DNA of 64,000 nt from Streptomyces shenzhenensis (GTDB lineage Bacteria; Actinomycetota; Actinomycetes; Streptomycetales; Streptomycetaceae): the NCBI RefSeq assembly GCF_021462265.1, contig NZ_JAJONF010000007.1, positions 186,001 through 250,000 on the forward strand, in the 5' to 3' direction. The translations under genes were made by a program, and so were the position numbers. Below, in pieces: positions 27,594 through 36,038 of this stretch; the stretch's first letter is position 1; each line of letters opens with the position of its first letter. Under the pieces are notes generated by a model. It was not told where the DNA came from and ran no database searches. It saw only the letters and a list, made by a program, of their open reading frames with translations.

Positions 27594-28487
27594 TTAACCC
27601 TTCACTCCGGTGAGCGTGACGCCCTCGACGAACGCCTTCTGGGCGAAGAAGAAGACGAGGATCACGGGCGCCATGACCAGCACGGTCGCGGCCATGGTCA
27701 GGTTCCAGTCGGTGTGGTGCATGCCCTTGAACGACTCCAGGCCGTAGGAGAGGGTCCAGGCGCCAGGGTTCTCCGAGGCGTAGATCTGGGGGCCGAAGTA
27801 GTCGTTCCAGGCGTAGAAGAACTGGAACAACGCCACCGCGGCGATGCCCGGTCTCGCCATCGGGACGACCACCCTGAGCAGGGTTCTGAGGTCGCCGCAG
27901 CCGTCCACCTTGGCCGCGTCCAGGTACTCGTTGGGGATCGTCATCAGGAACTGGCGCAGCAGGAAGATGGAGAACGCGTCGCCGAACGCCATCGGCACGA
28001 TCAGCGGCCACAGCGTGCCGGAGAGGTCCAGCTGTTTCGCCCAGAAGAGGTACATCGGGATGATGACGACCTGCGGCGGCAGCATCATCATCGAGATCAC
28101 CAGCATCAGGGACAGACTGCGGCCGCGGAAACGGAACTTGGCGAGCGCGTAGGCCACCGGGAGCGACGACACGACGGTCAGGACGGTGCCGAGGCCCGCG
28201 TAGACCAGGGTGTTCCGCCACCACGTCAGGAAGCCCGGGGTGTCGAACACCTTCCGGTAGTTGCCCCACTCCCAGGTGTGCGGGATCAGGTCCCGGCTCA
28301 GTGCCTGGCTGTCGCTCATCAGCGAGGTCAGGAACACGAAGACGAAGGGCAGGGTGAAGAACAGGGCGGCGGCGACGCCGAGGGAGTGGACCGCCACCCA
28401 GTTCAGCGCCTCCTTGCGGCGTGCGGTGCGTTCGGCGTCCGACACCGGGGCCTTCAGCTCCGCCGGCCGGTCCAGCACTTGGGTCAT
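27594..28487 (-). CDS. csnG: ABC sugar transporter permease (MalG-like)
   Basis: This 297-aa permease has six predicted transmembrane helices and the ATPase-contact EAA loop EYLDAAKVDGCGDLRTLLRVVVP near the last third. It belongs to the CUT1 carbohydrate transporters. No ATPase gene is in the operon, as is normal for Streptomyces CUT1 systems that share the MsiK ATPase. The stop codon TAA lies in a perfect 14-bp palindrome (27589-27602). ATG 28487 starts 2 bp after the csnF stop. Confidence 0.92.
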   Translation of the reverse strand: MTQVLDRPAELKAPVSDAERTARRKEALNWVAVHSLGVAAALFFTLPFVFVFLTSLMSDSQALSRDLIPHTWEWGNYRKVFDTPGFLTWWRNTLVYAGLGTVLTVVSSLPVAYALAKFRFRGRSLSLMLVISMMMLPPQVVIIPMYLFWAKQLDLSGTLWPLIVPMAFGDAFSIFLLRQFLMTIPNEYLDAAKVDGCGDLRTLLRVVVPMARPGIAAVALFQFFYAWNDYFGPQIYASENPGAWTLSYGLESFKGMHHTDWNLTMAATVLVMAPVILVFFFAQKAFVEGVTLTGVKG

Positions 28488-28489
28488 CG

Positions 28490-29431
28490 TCAGTCACCTG
28501 CCTGGATGAGACCGCCCCGGCGCCGCATCAGGAACGCGGTGAACACCATGGACAGGGCGAAGAGCACGAGGGCGACGACACACGCGGAGCCGTAGTCGAA
28601 GCGCTGGAAACCGAGGTTGTAGACGAGCTGGGGGAGGGTGAGCGTCGACTTCTCCGGATAGCCGGGCTCGAACTGCGTGCCCGCGCCCTGGATCACGCCC
28701 GAGGCGACTTTTCCGGCGATGAGCGGCTGTGTGTAGTACTGCATCGTCTGGATGACACCCGTGACGACCGCGAACATCACGATCGGCGAGATGTTCGGCA
28801 GCGTCACGTACCGGAACCGCTGCCAGGCGGAGGCGCCGTCCAGCTCCGCCGCCTCGTACTGCTCCGTCGGCACGTCGAGCAGCGCGGCCATGAAGATGAC
28901 CATCAGGTCGCCGACCCCCCACAGGGCCAGCAGGGTCAGGGCCGGCTTGGACCAGGCCGGGTCGTTGAACCAGCCGGGCGCCGGGATGCCGATCTTCTCC
29001 AGGATCGAGTTGACCGGCCCGGTACCGGGGTTGAGGAGGAACGCGAAGGCCATGGTCGCCGCGACCGGCGGGGCCAGGTAGGGCAGGTAGAAGAGGGTGC
29101 GGAAGACCCCTGTGCCCGTCTTGATCTTCGTGATGAGCATGCCGACGCCGAGTCCGAAGACGACCCGGAGCGACACCATCACGAGCACCAGCCACAGCGT
29201 GTTGCGCAGCGCCGGCCAGAAGTACGGGTAGTGCTCGAAGACGTAGGTCCAGTTCTTCGTGCCGGTCCACGTCGGCGCCTTGAAGCCGTCGTAGTGCATG
29301 AAGGAGAAATAGACCGTGGAGATCAGCGGGTAGGCGAAGAACACCGCGAAACCGATCAGCCAGGGCGACATGAAAGCGATCGTGCGCAGTGCCGACCGGC
29401 GGCGTTTCGAAGCCAGCGTGAGGGCGGTCAT
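28490..29431 (-). CDS. csnF: ABC sugar transporter permease (MalF-like)
   Basis: This 313-aa permease has six transmembrane helices. It reads IAFMSPWLIGFAVFFAYPLISTVYFSF near the start and EQYEAAELDGASAWQRFRYVTLP as the EAA loop. It pairs with CsnG as the heterodimeric channel for chitosan-derived oligosaccharides. The binding-protein gene lies 7 bp upstream and csnG 2 bp downstream, so the unit is translationally tight. Confidence 0.92.
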   Translation of the reverse strand: MTALTLASKRRRSALRTIAFMSPWLIGFAVFFAYPLISTVYFSFMHYDGFKAPTWTGTKNWTYVFEHYPYFWPALRNTLWLVLVMVSLRVVFGLGVGMLITKIKTGTGVFRTLFYLPYLAPPVAATMAFAFLLNPGTGPVNSILEKIGIPAPGWFNDPAWSKPALTLLALWGVGDLMVIFMAALLDVPTEQYEAAELDGASAWQRFRYVTLPNISPIVMFAVVTGVIQTMQYYTQPLIAGKVASGVIQGAGTQFEPGYPEKSTLTLPQLVYNLGFQRFDYGSACVVALVLFALSMVFTAFLMRRRGGLIQAGD

Positions 29432-29438
29432 CGCGGTC

Positions 29439-30782
29439 CTACTTCGCCTGGGCGATGTCGGTGTCGATCTGCTCGGCCGTGGCCTCCAGACCGGACTTGA
29501 GGTCCTTGGCCTTGCCGCTCTCGTAGTCGTACCCGAAGTTCTGGATCGTCGTCAGGTACACACCGCCGTTGATGGAGGCCGGAGACGTCGTGGAGTCCGG
29601 GTCGGCGGCGATGTCCAGGAAGGTCTTGAAACGCGGGTCGTACTTCAGCTTCGGCGACTTCAGGGCGGCCAGTGTGGAGGGCACGTTGTGGATGGCGTTG
29701 GAGAAGTTCACCACCGCGTCCGTGTCCGTGGTGATGTACTTGACGAACTCCCAGGCCGCGTTCTGCTTCTTGCTGGTCGCGGCGATTCCGGCGATGGTGC
29801 CGGTGATGTAGCCCTTGCCGTACTGGGCGGCCTGGTCGTCGGGCACGGGCAGCGGGGCGACGCCGATGTCGAACTTCGGCTTGGCCGCGAGCGCCATGCC
29901 GAGCCGCCACTCGCCGTCGAGCTGCATGGCGACCTGACCGGTCTGGAAGGGGTGCTTGTCGCCCCACTCGTCGCCGAGGGTCGCCCGGTACTTCTCCAGC
30001 TTCTGGAATCCGCCGAGTTCGTCGACGAGGTCCTTCTGCAGGGTGAACGCCTCGGTGAAGGCGGGGTCCTTGGCGATGTCCGACTTTCCGTCGGCGGTGA
30101 AGTACGTCGGCGAGAACTGGGCCGCGTAGTGCTCGGTCGTGGTCTCCCAGCCGTGGTAGTCCGGCATGAAACCGAGCTGCTGGTAGCCGCCGCCCTGGGG
30201 GACCGTCAGTTTCTTCGCGTCCGCCTTGAATTCGGTCCACGTCTTCGGCGGGCTGGTGATACCGGCCTTCTCGAACGCCGTCTTGTTGTAGTAGAGGCCG
30301 TACGCGTCACCGAGCAGCGGAGCCGTGCAGCGGTTGCCGTCGTACTGGGTGTACTGGCTCATCGCCTTCGGGAACGTCGTCGCCGGGTCGATGCCGGACT
30401 TCTTGAAGAACGGGTTCAGGTCGACCAGCGCGCCCGAGGAGCAGAACTTGCCCACGTTGTTGGTGGTGAACGACGAGATGACGTCCGGGGCCTTGTCGCC
30501 GCCGCTGCGCAGCGCCTGGTTGATCTTGTCGTCGGTCATGTTGCTGACGACGTTGACGTGGATGTTTGGGTGTGCCTTCTGGAAGCCGGTGATCAGCGCG
30601 TTGACCGCCTTCACCTCGTTCGGGGCGCTCCAGGCGTGCCAGAAGTTGATGGTGGTGTCCGCGGAGGCGTCGTCGTCGGCTCCGGAGGAGGACTGGCCGG
30701 TACAGGCGGTGAGCAGGGCCAGCGAACTGGCTGCCGCGGTCAGGGCAAAAGCCGTCTTTCGGGCAGCGGAGGGTATGCGCAT
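29439..30782 (-). CDS. csnE: ABC sugar transporter substrate-binding lipoprotein
   Basis: This 447-aa lipoprotein has a signal peptide with basic start MRIPSAARKTAF, a hydrophobic core and lipobox LLTAC (Cys27). A family 1 extracellular sugar-binding domain follows: TTINFWHAWSAPNEVKAVNA, DGNRCTAPLLGDAYGLYYNK, GQVAMQLDGEWRLGM. It should capture glucosamine oligosaccharides at the membrane surface and deliver them to CsnF/CsnG. ATG 30782 has GGGAGA 9 bp upstream. It follows csnR after 65 bp and shares its operator-controlled promoter. Confidence 0.92.
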   Translation of the reverse strand: MRIPSAARKTAFALTAAASSLALLTACTGQSSSGADDDASADTTINFWHAWSAPNEVKAVNALITGFQKAHPNIHVNVVSNMTDDKINQALRSGGDKAPDVISSFTTNNVGKFCSSGALVDLNPFFKKSGIDPATTFPKAMSQYTQYDGNRCTAPLLGDAYGLYYNKTAFEKAGITSPPKTWTEFKADAKKLTVPQGGGYQQLGFMPDYHGWETTTEHYAAQFSPTYFTADGKSDIAKDPAFTEAFTLQKDLVDELGGFQKLEKYRATLGDEWGDKHPFQTGQVAMQLDGEWRLGMALAAKPKFDIGVAPLPVPDDQAAQYGKGYITGTIAGIAATSKKQNAAWEFVKYITTDTDAVVNFSNAIHNVPSTLAALKSPKLKYDPRFKTFLDIAADPDSTTSPASINGGVYLTTIQNFGYDYESGKAKDLKSGLEATAEQIDTDIAQAK

Positions 30783-30847
30783 GGCGAGATCTCCCGGGGC
30801 GGGCGGTGAGCGGGGAAGGTGGTGGTTGTGCGGGGGTCTGAGGGGGC

Positions 30848-32071
30848 TCAGCGCGAGGTGTCGAAGACCTCGTCGCGGGTGGTCGCGAGCGCGCTCTCCA
30901 GCGCGCCGCGCAGCACGGGGTGTTCCCGGACGTCGCCGACGACGAGCCGCGGCCGGGCGGCCGCCAGCTCCTCCAGCTCGGCCTGGACGAGGGTGCGCAG
31001 CACCTCGCCGCCGGCGGTCAGGACGGTGCCGCTGAGGACGACGAGTTCGGGGTCGAGGACGGAGACGAGGGAGGCCAGACCGGTGGCGACCCGGGTCGCG
31101 TAGGTCCGCAGCAACTGGTGGTAGGGCCCGGTGACGTGGTCGGCGGCGCGGGCGACGAGTTCGGCGGCCACCACGTCGTACGGGCCGTCCGGCAGGTCCT
31201 CGATGCCGAGCTCGCGGGCCAGCCGGGGCACGGCCTGCGAACCGGCGAGTTCCTGGTAGCCACCGCTGTTGGCCTTGGTGACCTGGCGCACCAGCGGGGT
31301 CCCCGGCACCGGCAGGAAGCCGACCTCGCCGGCGCCGCCGGTCCAGCCCCGGTGCAGCCGCCCGCCGAGGACCAGGGCGGCGCCGAGGCCCTCCTGGTTC
31401 CACAGCAGCACGAAGTCGCCGTGGCCGCGGGCCGCGCCGAGCCGCTGTTCGGCGATGGCGGCGAGGTTGACGTCGTTCTCGTACTCGACGGGCATCGGCA
31501 GCGCGGCGGCGAGGTCGTCGAGAAGTGCGGGGGAGTGCCAGCCGGGCAGGTGCGAGGCGTACCGCAGCCGGCCGGTGTTGGGGTCGAAGGCGCCAGGCGT
31601 GCCGATGACGACCCGGTGGACGTCGTCCCGGGCCAGCCCGGCCGCCTTCACGGCGCCGTCGAGGGCGTCGGTGACCTGCCGTACGACGGACTGCGCGGAG
31701 CGCCGGCCGGGGGTCGGCAGCTCGTACTCGCCGACGGTACGGCCGGTGACGTCGGCGACGGCGGCCCAGATCCGGCCCGGGTTGACGTCCAGTCCGGCGG
31801 CGTGGGCGGCGGCCGGATTCACCGAGTACAGCTGGGCGTTGGGGCCCGGCCGGCCCTCGCTGGTGCCCGTCGCCAGCACCAGCCCGGCCGCCTCCAGGCG
31901 GGCCAGCAGCTGGGAGGCGGTCGGCTTGGATAGGCCGGTGAGCTTGCCGATCCTGGTGCGCGACAGCGGGCCGTGCTCCAGCAGCAGGTCCAGTGCGGCG
32001 CGGTCGTTCATGGCGCGGAGCACGCGCGGGGTGCCCGGCGTACCGGCGGTTCCTGCCATGGGGTTCGACAC
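30848..32071 (-). CDS. csnR: ROK-family repressor of the csn operon
   Basis: This 407-aa ROK-family protein has an N-terminal winged helix (SRTRIGKLTGLSKPTASQLL, residues about 36-60). The ROK sugar-sensing domain follows: HRVVIGTPGAFDPNTGRLRY, VEYENDVNLAAIAEQRLG, GAALVLGGRLHRGWTGGAGEVGFLP. A typical zinc-binding Cys cluster is not obvious. CsnR was described in S. lividans as the repressor of the chitosanase gene and of this operon, and the perfect palindrome AGGAAAGTTTCCT at 32161-32173 fits its operator. GTG 32071 is used with AAAGG upstream; ATG 32059 is an alternative. Confidence 0.87.
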   Translation of the reverse strand: MSNPMAGTAGTPGTPRVLRAMNDRAALDLLLEHGPLSRTRIGKLTGLSKPTASQLLARLEAAGLVLATGTSEGRPGPNAQLYSVNPAAAHAAGLDVNPGRIWAAVADVTGRTVGEYELPTPGRRSAQSVVRQVTDALDGAVKAAGLARDDVHRVVIGTPGAFDPNTGRLRYASHLPGWHSPALLDDLAAALPMPVEYENDVNLAAIAEQRLGAARGHGDFVLLWNQEGLGAALVLGGRLHRGWTGGAGEVGFLPVPGTPLVRQVTKANSGGYQELAGSQAVPRLARELGIEDLPDGPYDVVAAELVARAADHVTGPYHQLLRTYATRVATGLASLVSVLDPELVVLSGTVLTAGGEVLRTLVQAELEELAAARPRLVVGDVREHPVLRGALESALATTRDEVFDTSR

Positions 32072-32160
32072 CTGCCTTTCCAGCCGCTCAGTTTCCCAGT
32101 GACCTGGGCGGTCGGTCCACCCGGGTGACCCACTGGAGGCGTCATCCTCTGATCACTGTT

Positions 32161-32173
32161 AGGAAAGTTTCCT
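32161..32173. promoter_or_regulatory. CsnR-type operator
   Basis: The perfect palindrome AGGAAAGTTTCCT lies 90 bp upstream of csnR, with an imperfect GGAAAACG half-site 10 bp beyond. From memory the CsnR box of S. lividans has this same core; binding here is inferred. Confidence 0.8.
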
Positions 32174-32262
32174 GTTGGCTGGAAAACGTAGGCCGCCGGA
32201 ACGGGAGCGTCAATAGCCCGCCGGGGCGGCAACCCAGTCGTTACCTGGGCTCGGACAGGCGA

Positions 32263-32301
32263 AGGGCCCGCCCGGAAGATCCGAGGATCCGGGCGGGCCC
32301 T
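32263..32301. terminator. Strong hairpin terminator of the 32329-33156 gene
   Basis: A perfect 14-bp stem (32263-32276 with 32288-32301, AGGGCCCGCCCGGA) closes an 11-nt loop. It ends the minus-strand secreted-protein transcript before the csnR promoter region. There is no U-run. Confidence 0.8.
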
Positions 32302-32328
32302 GCCGGGTCACGCGGTGGCGATGTGCCG

Positions 32329-33156
32329 TCACTTCACCTTGACGTAGTCGCCGGTGGCCGTCGCCGCCGCGGTGGTCGTCGTACCCGCGAAGACGTACCG
32401 GTAGTAGCCGCTCTTCGACGCCTTCACCGTGGCGGACAGGGCGCCGCCGGTGCCGGAGGTGATGCCCTTGACGTTCTGGTAGGTGCTGGTGCCCGCCGGG
32501 CGGAACTGGAGGACGACCTTCTGGCCCTGGTAGCCCGGGTACGAGGAGGTCTCCCAGTTCGCCCGGGTCAGCTTGCCCTTGACGGTGATCGTCTTGCCCG
32601 CGACCGCCGGTTCGGGGGTGGCGTCGACGGTCAGCCTGGCCGCCCGCTGCACCTTGGCGGTGGTCAGGTTGCCCCAGACGGCCACCTCGGACGAGGAGCT
32701 GAGGAAGTCGTCCGAGGCGGTGCCGTCGACGTGGGCGTACAGGCCCGCGGCCTTCCACGTGGTGGCGTCCGCGGCGTCGTACAGGTACTCGTACGGGTCG
32801 ACCGGGATGTTCTCGGAGCAGCTCTCGGTGACCGTGGTGTCCGTCGTCGCGGTCGTCGTGCAGGTGGGCATGACGGCCGGGTCCAGCTCGTTGGCGAGCG
32901 ACCTCAGCGTGCCGCGGTAGAGCATCACCGCGGCGAACGTCTTCTTGTTGTCGATGACCAGGTCGGCTGGCCGGGTGAGGGTGTACGTCACCGGCACGTT
33001 CACCGTCTTGGTGGTGCCCACGACGATCGCCTTGCCCTTGTTCACGGTCACGTCGGAGAAGACCAGGTTCGGCGTGGCCGCGGAGGCGGCGGGCGCCGTG
33101 ACGCCGGCCAGGGCCAGGGCGCCGGTCAGGGCGGTGCCTATGGCGAGCTTTCGCAT
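32329..33156 (-). CDS. Secreted beta-rich protein of unknown function
   Basis: This 275-aa protein has a clear Sec signal peptide (MRKLAIGTALTGALALAGVT, cleavage after PAASAA). The mature part is Thr/Val-rich and probably built of immunoglobulin-like beta sandwiches. It has two central Cys (PTCTTTATTDTTVTESCSE) that could form a disulfide, and a C-terminal module KTITVKGKLTRANWET...YYRYVFAGTTTTAAA. No enzyme motif is seen. ATG 33156 has GGGGAA upstream. The family is common in Streptomyces; the role is unknown. Confidence 0.85.
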   Translation of the reverse strand: MRKLAIGTALTGALALAGVTAPAASAATPNLVFSDVTVNKGKAIVVGTTKTVNVPVTYTLTRPADLVIDNKKTFAAVMLYRGTLRSLANELDPAVMPTCTTTATTDTTVTESCSENIPVDPYEYLYDAADATTWKAAGLYAHVDGTASDDFLSSSSEVAVWGNLTTAKVQRAARLTVDATPEPAVAGKTITVKGKLTRANWETSSYPGYQGQKVVLQFRPAGTSTYQNVKGITSGTGGALSATVKASKSGYYRYVFAGTTTTAAATATGDYVKVK

Positions 33157-33319
33157 GTTTCCCCACATTCGGAACGGGCCCCCGGGCGACGTCGCGCTCC
33201 AGAGCAAGGGCCCGTAGTGGGGTGACCATAGATCATCACGGATGCGGGGGCGATGAGGGGGGTCTGTGAAGATCGCCTGAATCGACCCGCGCCCGCACCG
33301 GGGTCACGGCACCGGCCGC

Positions 33320-33811
33320 TCAGTCGCCGCGGAAGGGGGCCGTGTCGAGGGTGGGGTAGGGGGCCGGGAGGGGCAGCGGGTCGCCGAGGTTCACCTTCTC
33401 GTCGGTCTGGTAGTAGGCCTCGGTGGGGTCGTCGCCGGGGAGGACGGGGTCGGTGTAGCAGTGGGCCGTTTTCGTGTGGCGGTCGATGAGGACGTAGACC
33501 GGGATGCCGGCTGCGGCGTAGGTGCGGAACTTGGGACCGGTGTCGGTCTCGTGGTTGGTCGAGGTGACCTCTCCGACGAGGGTGATCATGTCGATGGGGT
33601 ACCAGCCCCTGTGGGCCTTGCGGTAGGACTCGTCGAGTTCGGTTGGATTGCGGCGGCAGACGTAGAAGTCCGGGACGACGAGAGCCATCGTCCGACCGTC
33701 TGGGTGGGGCACTCGGAAGCCGTCGTTCACCCCCGCCATGTCCAGTCCGGCCAGGTGAAACTGGACGATGAGTTTCACGGCACCCGGCGCCGGAATGCCC
33801 CGCTCGTTCAC
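33320..33811 (-). CDS. Uma2-family putative endonuclease, 5'-truncated
   Basis: This 163-aa protein contains the C-terminal two thirds of a Uma2/DUF820 restriction-endonuclease-like fold: LVVPDFYVCRRNPTELDESY, MITLVGEVTSTNHETDTGPK (E-x-T-S signature) and FRTYAAAGIPVYVLIDRH. Family members usually start with a YELVDGELVV-type strand and acidic residues about 30 residues earlier. These are missing, because the in-frame sequence upstream runs into the MscS gene, which ends at 33838. GTG 33811 is the first usable start. It may be inactive or a decaying gene. Confidence 0.6.
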   Translation of the reverse strand: MNERGIPAPGAVKLIVQFHLAGLDMAGVNDGFRVPHPDGRTMALVVPDFYVCRRNPTELDESYRKAHRGWYPIDMITLVGEVTSTNHETDTGPKFRTYAAAGIPVYVLIDRHTKTAHCYTDPVLPGDDPTEAYYQTDEKVNLGDPLPLPAPYPTLDTAPFRGD

Positions 33812-33837
33812 TCGAACGAGTGTGCTGAACCGTTCCG

Positions 33838-34941
33838 CTACCGTCCGCTCGTGGCCGACCGCTGCGGGGCGATCGGGGTCGTCGCCGCCACCTGCGGGGA
33901 GTCCGAGTCGGCGAACGCCGACGGTGCCGCCACCCCGGCGGCACGGTCGGGGGTCTCCTCGTCCAGGAGTACGGCCGTCTCGCCGCCCACGATGCGGATG
34001 TGCGCCGCGTCGAACGCGCGCTTGATCCGCCAGCGCAGCTCGCGTTCCACGGTCAGGGCCTTGCCCGGCATGGTCTTCGCGGAGACGCGGACCACCATGG
34101 AGTCGATGAGCACGGAGTCCAGGCCGAGCACCTCGATGGGGCTCCACAGGACCTCGTTCCAGGGCTCTTCCTTGGCCATCTTCTCGGCGACCTCGCCGAG
34201 GGTGGCCCGGACCTTGTCCAGGTCCTCGCTGGCCCGCACGGTGACGTCGACGCCCGCCGTGGCCCAGCCCTGCGAGAGGTTGCCGATGCGCTTGATCTCG
34301 CCGTTGCGGACGTACCAGATCTCGCCGCTCGCGCCGCGCAGCTTGGTCACGCGCAGTCCGACCTCGACCACCTCGCCGGAGGCCACCCCCGAGTCGATGG
34401 TGTCACCGACGCCGTACTGGTCCTCCAGGATCATGAACACGCCCGACAGGAAGTCAGTGACCAGGTTCCGGGCACCGAAACCGATCGCGACACCCGCGAC
34501 ACCGGCGGAGGCCAGCAGTGGTGCCAGGTCGATCTGGAAGCTGCTCAGCACCATCAGCGCGGCCGTGCCGAGGATCAGGAAGCTCGCCACCGACCGCAGC
34601 ACCGACCCGATCGCCTGCGAGCGCTGCCGCCGCCGCTCGGCGTTGACCAGCAGCCCGCCGAGGGTGGTGCCCTCCGCCGACTCCACGGTCCGGTTCATCC
34701 GGTCGATGAACTTGGTTATCGCCCGCAGCACGATCTTTCTGAGCGCCACGGCGATCACCACGACCAGCAGTACCTTCAGCCCGATCGCCAGCCACGTCGA
34801 CCAGTTCTGCTCGACCCAGCTGGCCGTGTGCACGGCGCTCTCCTGGGCGTCCTGGAGCGTGGGGACGGTCGTGGTCGCCGACTCCGAGGGAGTCGGCGAC
34901 GGCGACGGACCGGCGGCCGTGAGGACGGCGGGCAAGGACAC
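33838..34941 (-). CDS. MscS-family small-conductance mechanosensitive channel
   Basis: This 367-aa protein has transmembrane segments at about 50-68 and 118-136. The pore-lining TM3 (LLASAGVAGVAIGFGARNLVTDFLSG) is followed by the MscS beta domain (DTIDSGVASGEVVEVGLRVTKLR, WYVRNGEIKRIGN). The C-terminal tail beyond VLLDEETPD is Pro/Ala-rich. It opens under membrane tension to release solutes on hypo-osmotic shock. GTG 34941 is preceded by GGAGGT at a good distance. Only the short Uma2 remnant follows. Confidence 0.9.
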   Translation of the reverse strand: MSLPAVLTAAGPSPSPTPSESATTTVPTLQDAQESAVHTASWVEQNWSTWLAIGLKVLLVVVIAVALRKIVLRAITKFIDRMNRTVESAEGTTLGGLLVNAERRRQRSQAIGSVLRSVASFLILGTAALMVLSSFQIDLAPLLASAGVAGVAIGFGARNLVTDFLSGVFMILEDQYGVGDTIDSGVASGEVVEVGLRVTKLRGASGEIWYVRNGEIKRIGNLSQGWATAGVDVTVRASEDLDKVRATLGEVAEKMAKEEPWNEVLWSPIEVLGLDSVLIDSMVVRVSAKTMPGKALTVERELRWRIKRAFDAAHIRIVGGETAVLLDEETPDRAAGVAAPSAFADSDSPQVAATTPIAPQRSATSGR

Positions 34942-35320
34942 GGCGGGTACCTCCAGGCGGTGCGCTACTGCCCTCCGGTACGGCTGACAAGGTCGGGTAC
35001 GGCGTTCAAGGTCACGGAAAGGTCACCGGACGGGCAGGAACACCACACTAACGGGGCATTGTGTGTGGGCCCTGCCGTTGGGAGGAGGAGAGACCGTGCT
35101 CACGCCTGCTTCTCACCACCGGTTCTCGCCACCCCTTGAACAGGCCTGCTGGAACAGGCCCGCTTGAAAAGGGGTGCGACCGGGGGATGAATGCCGTGTG
35201 GTCGAAAACACTCCCAGCCCGTTACCGGGAGATGGTGGCGCGTCCACCAGGCATGAGGGGAGACTGGCCACAGATCGTCCCGGCGCGAGCCACGCGCCGC
35301 CGACGCCCAAGGAGGCACCC
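34942..35320. other. Divergent intergenic region between the MscS and HNH genes
   Basis: No gene is supported in these 379 bases. A direct repeat of GAACAGGCCYGCT occurs at about 35139-35167. It is flanked by CCCCTT and AAGGGG, which can close a larger stem. Promoters of both flanking genes must lie here but no consensus is clear. Confidence 0.4.
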
Positions 35321-35857
35321 GTGCCGCATGTCCTGGTCCTCAACGCGTCGTACGAGCCGCTCGGCGTCGTACCGCTCCGCCGCGCGCTCGTCCTCGTCCT
35401 GGAGAACAAGGCAGTCGCCTTGGAGGAATCCGGCGCCTATATGCACAGCGCAACCGTCACAGTCCCCGCACCCAGCGTGGTCCGGCTCAAGCGATTCGTA
35501 CGGGTTCCCTACCGGGGGCCCGTCCCTCTCACCCGAAGGGCGCTCTTCGCGCGCGACGGGGGCCGGTGCATGTACTGCGGTGGCGTCGCAACCAGCGTCG
35601 ACCACGTCATCCCGCGCAGTCGCGGGGGTCAGCACGTCTGGGACAACGTGGTGGCGTCCTGCCGCCGCTGCAACCACGTCAAGGCCGACCGCCATCTCTT
35701 CGAGATCGGCTGGCGGCTGCGGCACAAACCAGCCCCGCCCACCGGTCTGGCCTGGCGCATCATCGGGACCGGCCATAGGGACCCGCGCTGGCTGCCGTAC
35801 TTGCAGCCGTACGGCGCGGACGACGCCCTGGCCCGGATCGACGGCATCTCCGCCTGA
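35321..35857 (+). CDS. HNH endonuclease family protein
   Basis: This 178-aa protein has a conserved N-terminal part (VPHVLVLNASYEPLGVVPLRRA) and an HNH domain: RDGGRCMYCGG, TSVDHVIPRSRGGQHVWDN, VASCRRCNHVKADR. Paired Cys residues bind zinc and the D-H...N residues form the nuclease site. Compact HNH proteins of this type are conserved in actinomycetes; the biological substrate is unknown. GTG 35321 has AAGGAGG 6 bp upstream, which excludes the longer upstream frame. Confidence 0.88.
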   Translation: MPHVLVLNASYEPLGVVPLRRALVLVLENKAVALEESGAYMHSATVTVPAPSVVRLKRFVRVPYRGPVPLTRRALFARDGGRCMYCGGVATSVDHVIPRSRGGQHVWDNVVASCRRCNHVKADRHLFEIGWRLRHKPAPPTGLAWRIIGTGHRDPRWLPYLQPYGADDALARIDGISA

Positions 35858-35876
35858 CGATCCGGGCCTTCGCATA

Positions 35877-35904
35877 CCCCGTGGCCACCGGTTCGGCCAC
35901 GGGG
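35877..35904. terminator. Bidirectional terminator after the HNH gene
   Basis: A perfect 10-bp stem CCCCGTGGCC/GGCCACGGGG closes an 8-nt loop between two convergent genes. Confidence 0.75.
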
Positions 35905-36038
35905 CCCTCCGCCGTGCACGGGGCGCCCGGCCGGGCCCGCTCACCTGGGCCGTCGCGACGCGCCCACCTGCCGGCACCGGCGGGCCCCGCCTCTCGCCGC
36001 CCGGCGCGTGACCTCGGTCGGTCAGGCGTCTACCGCGG

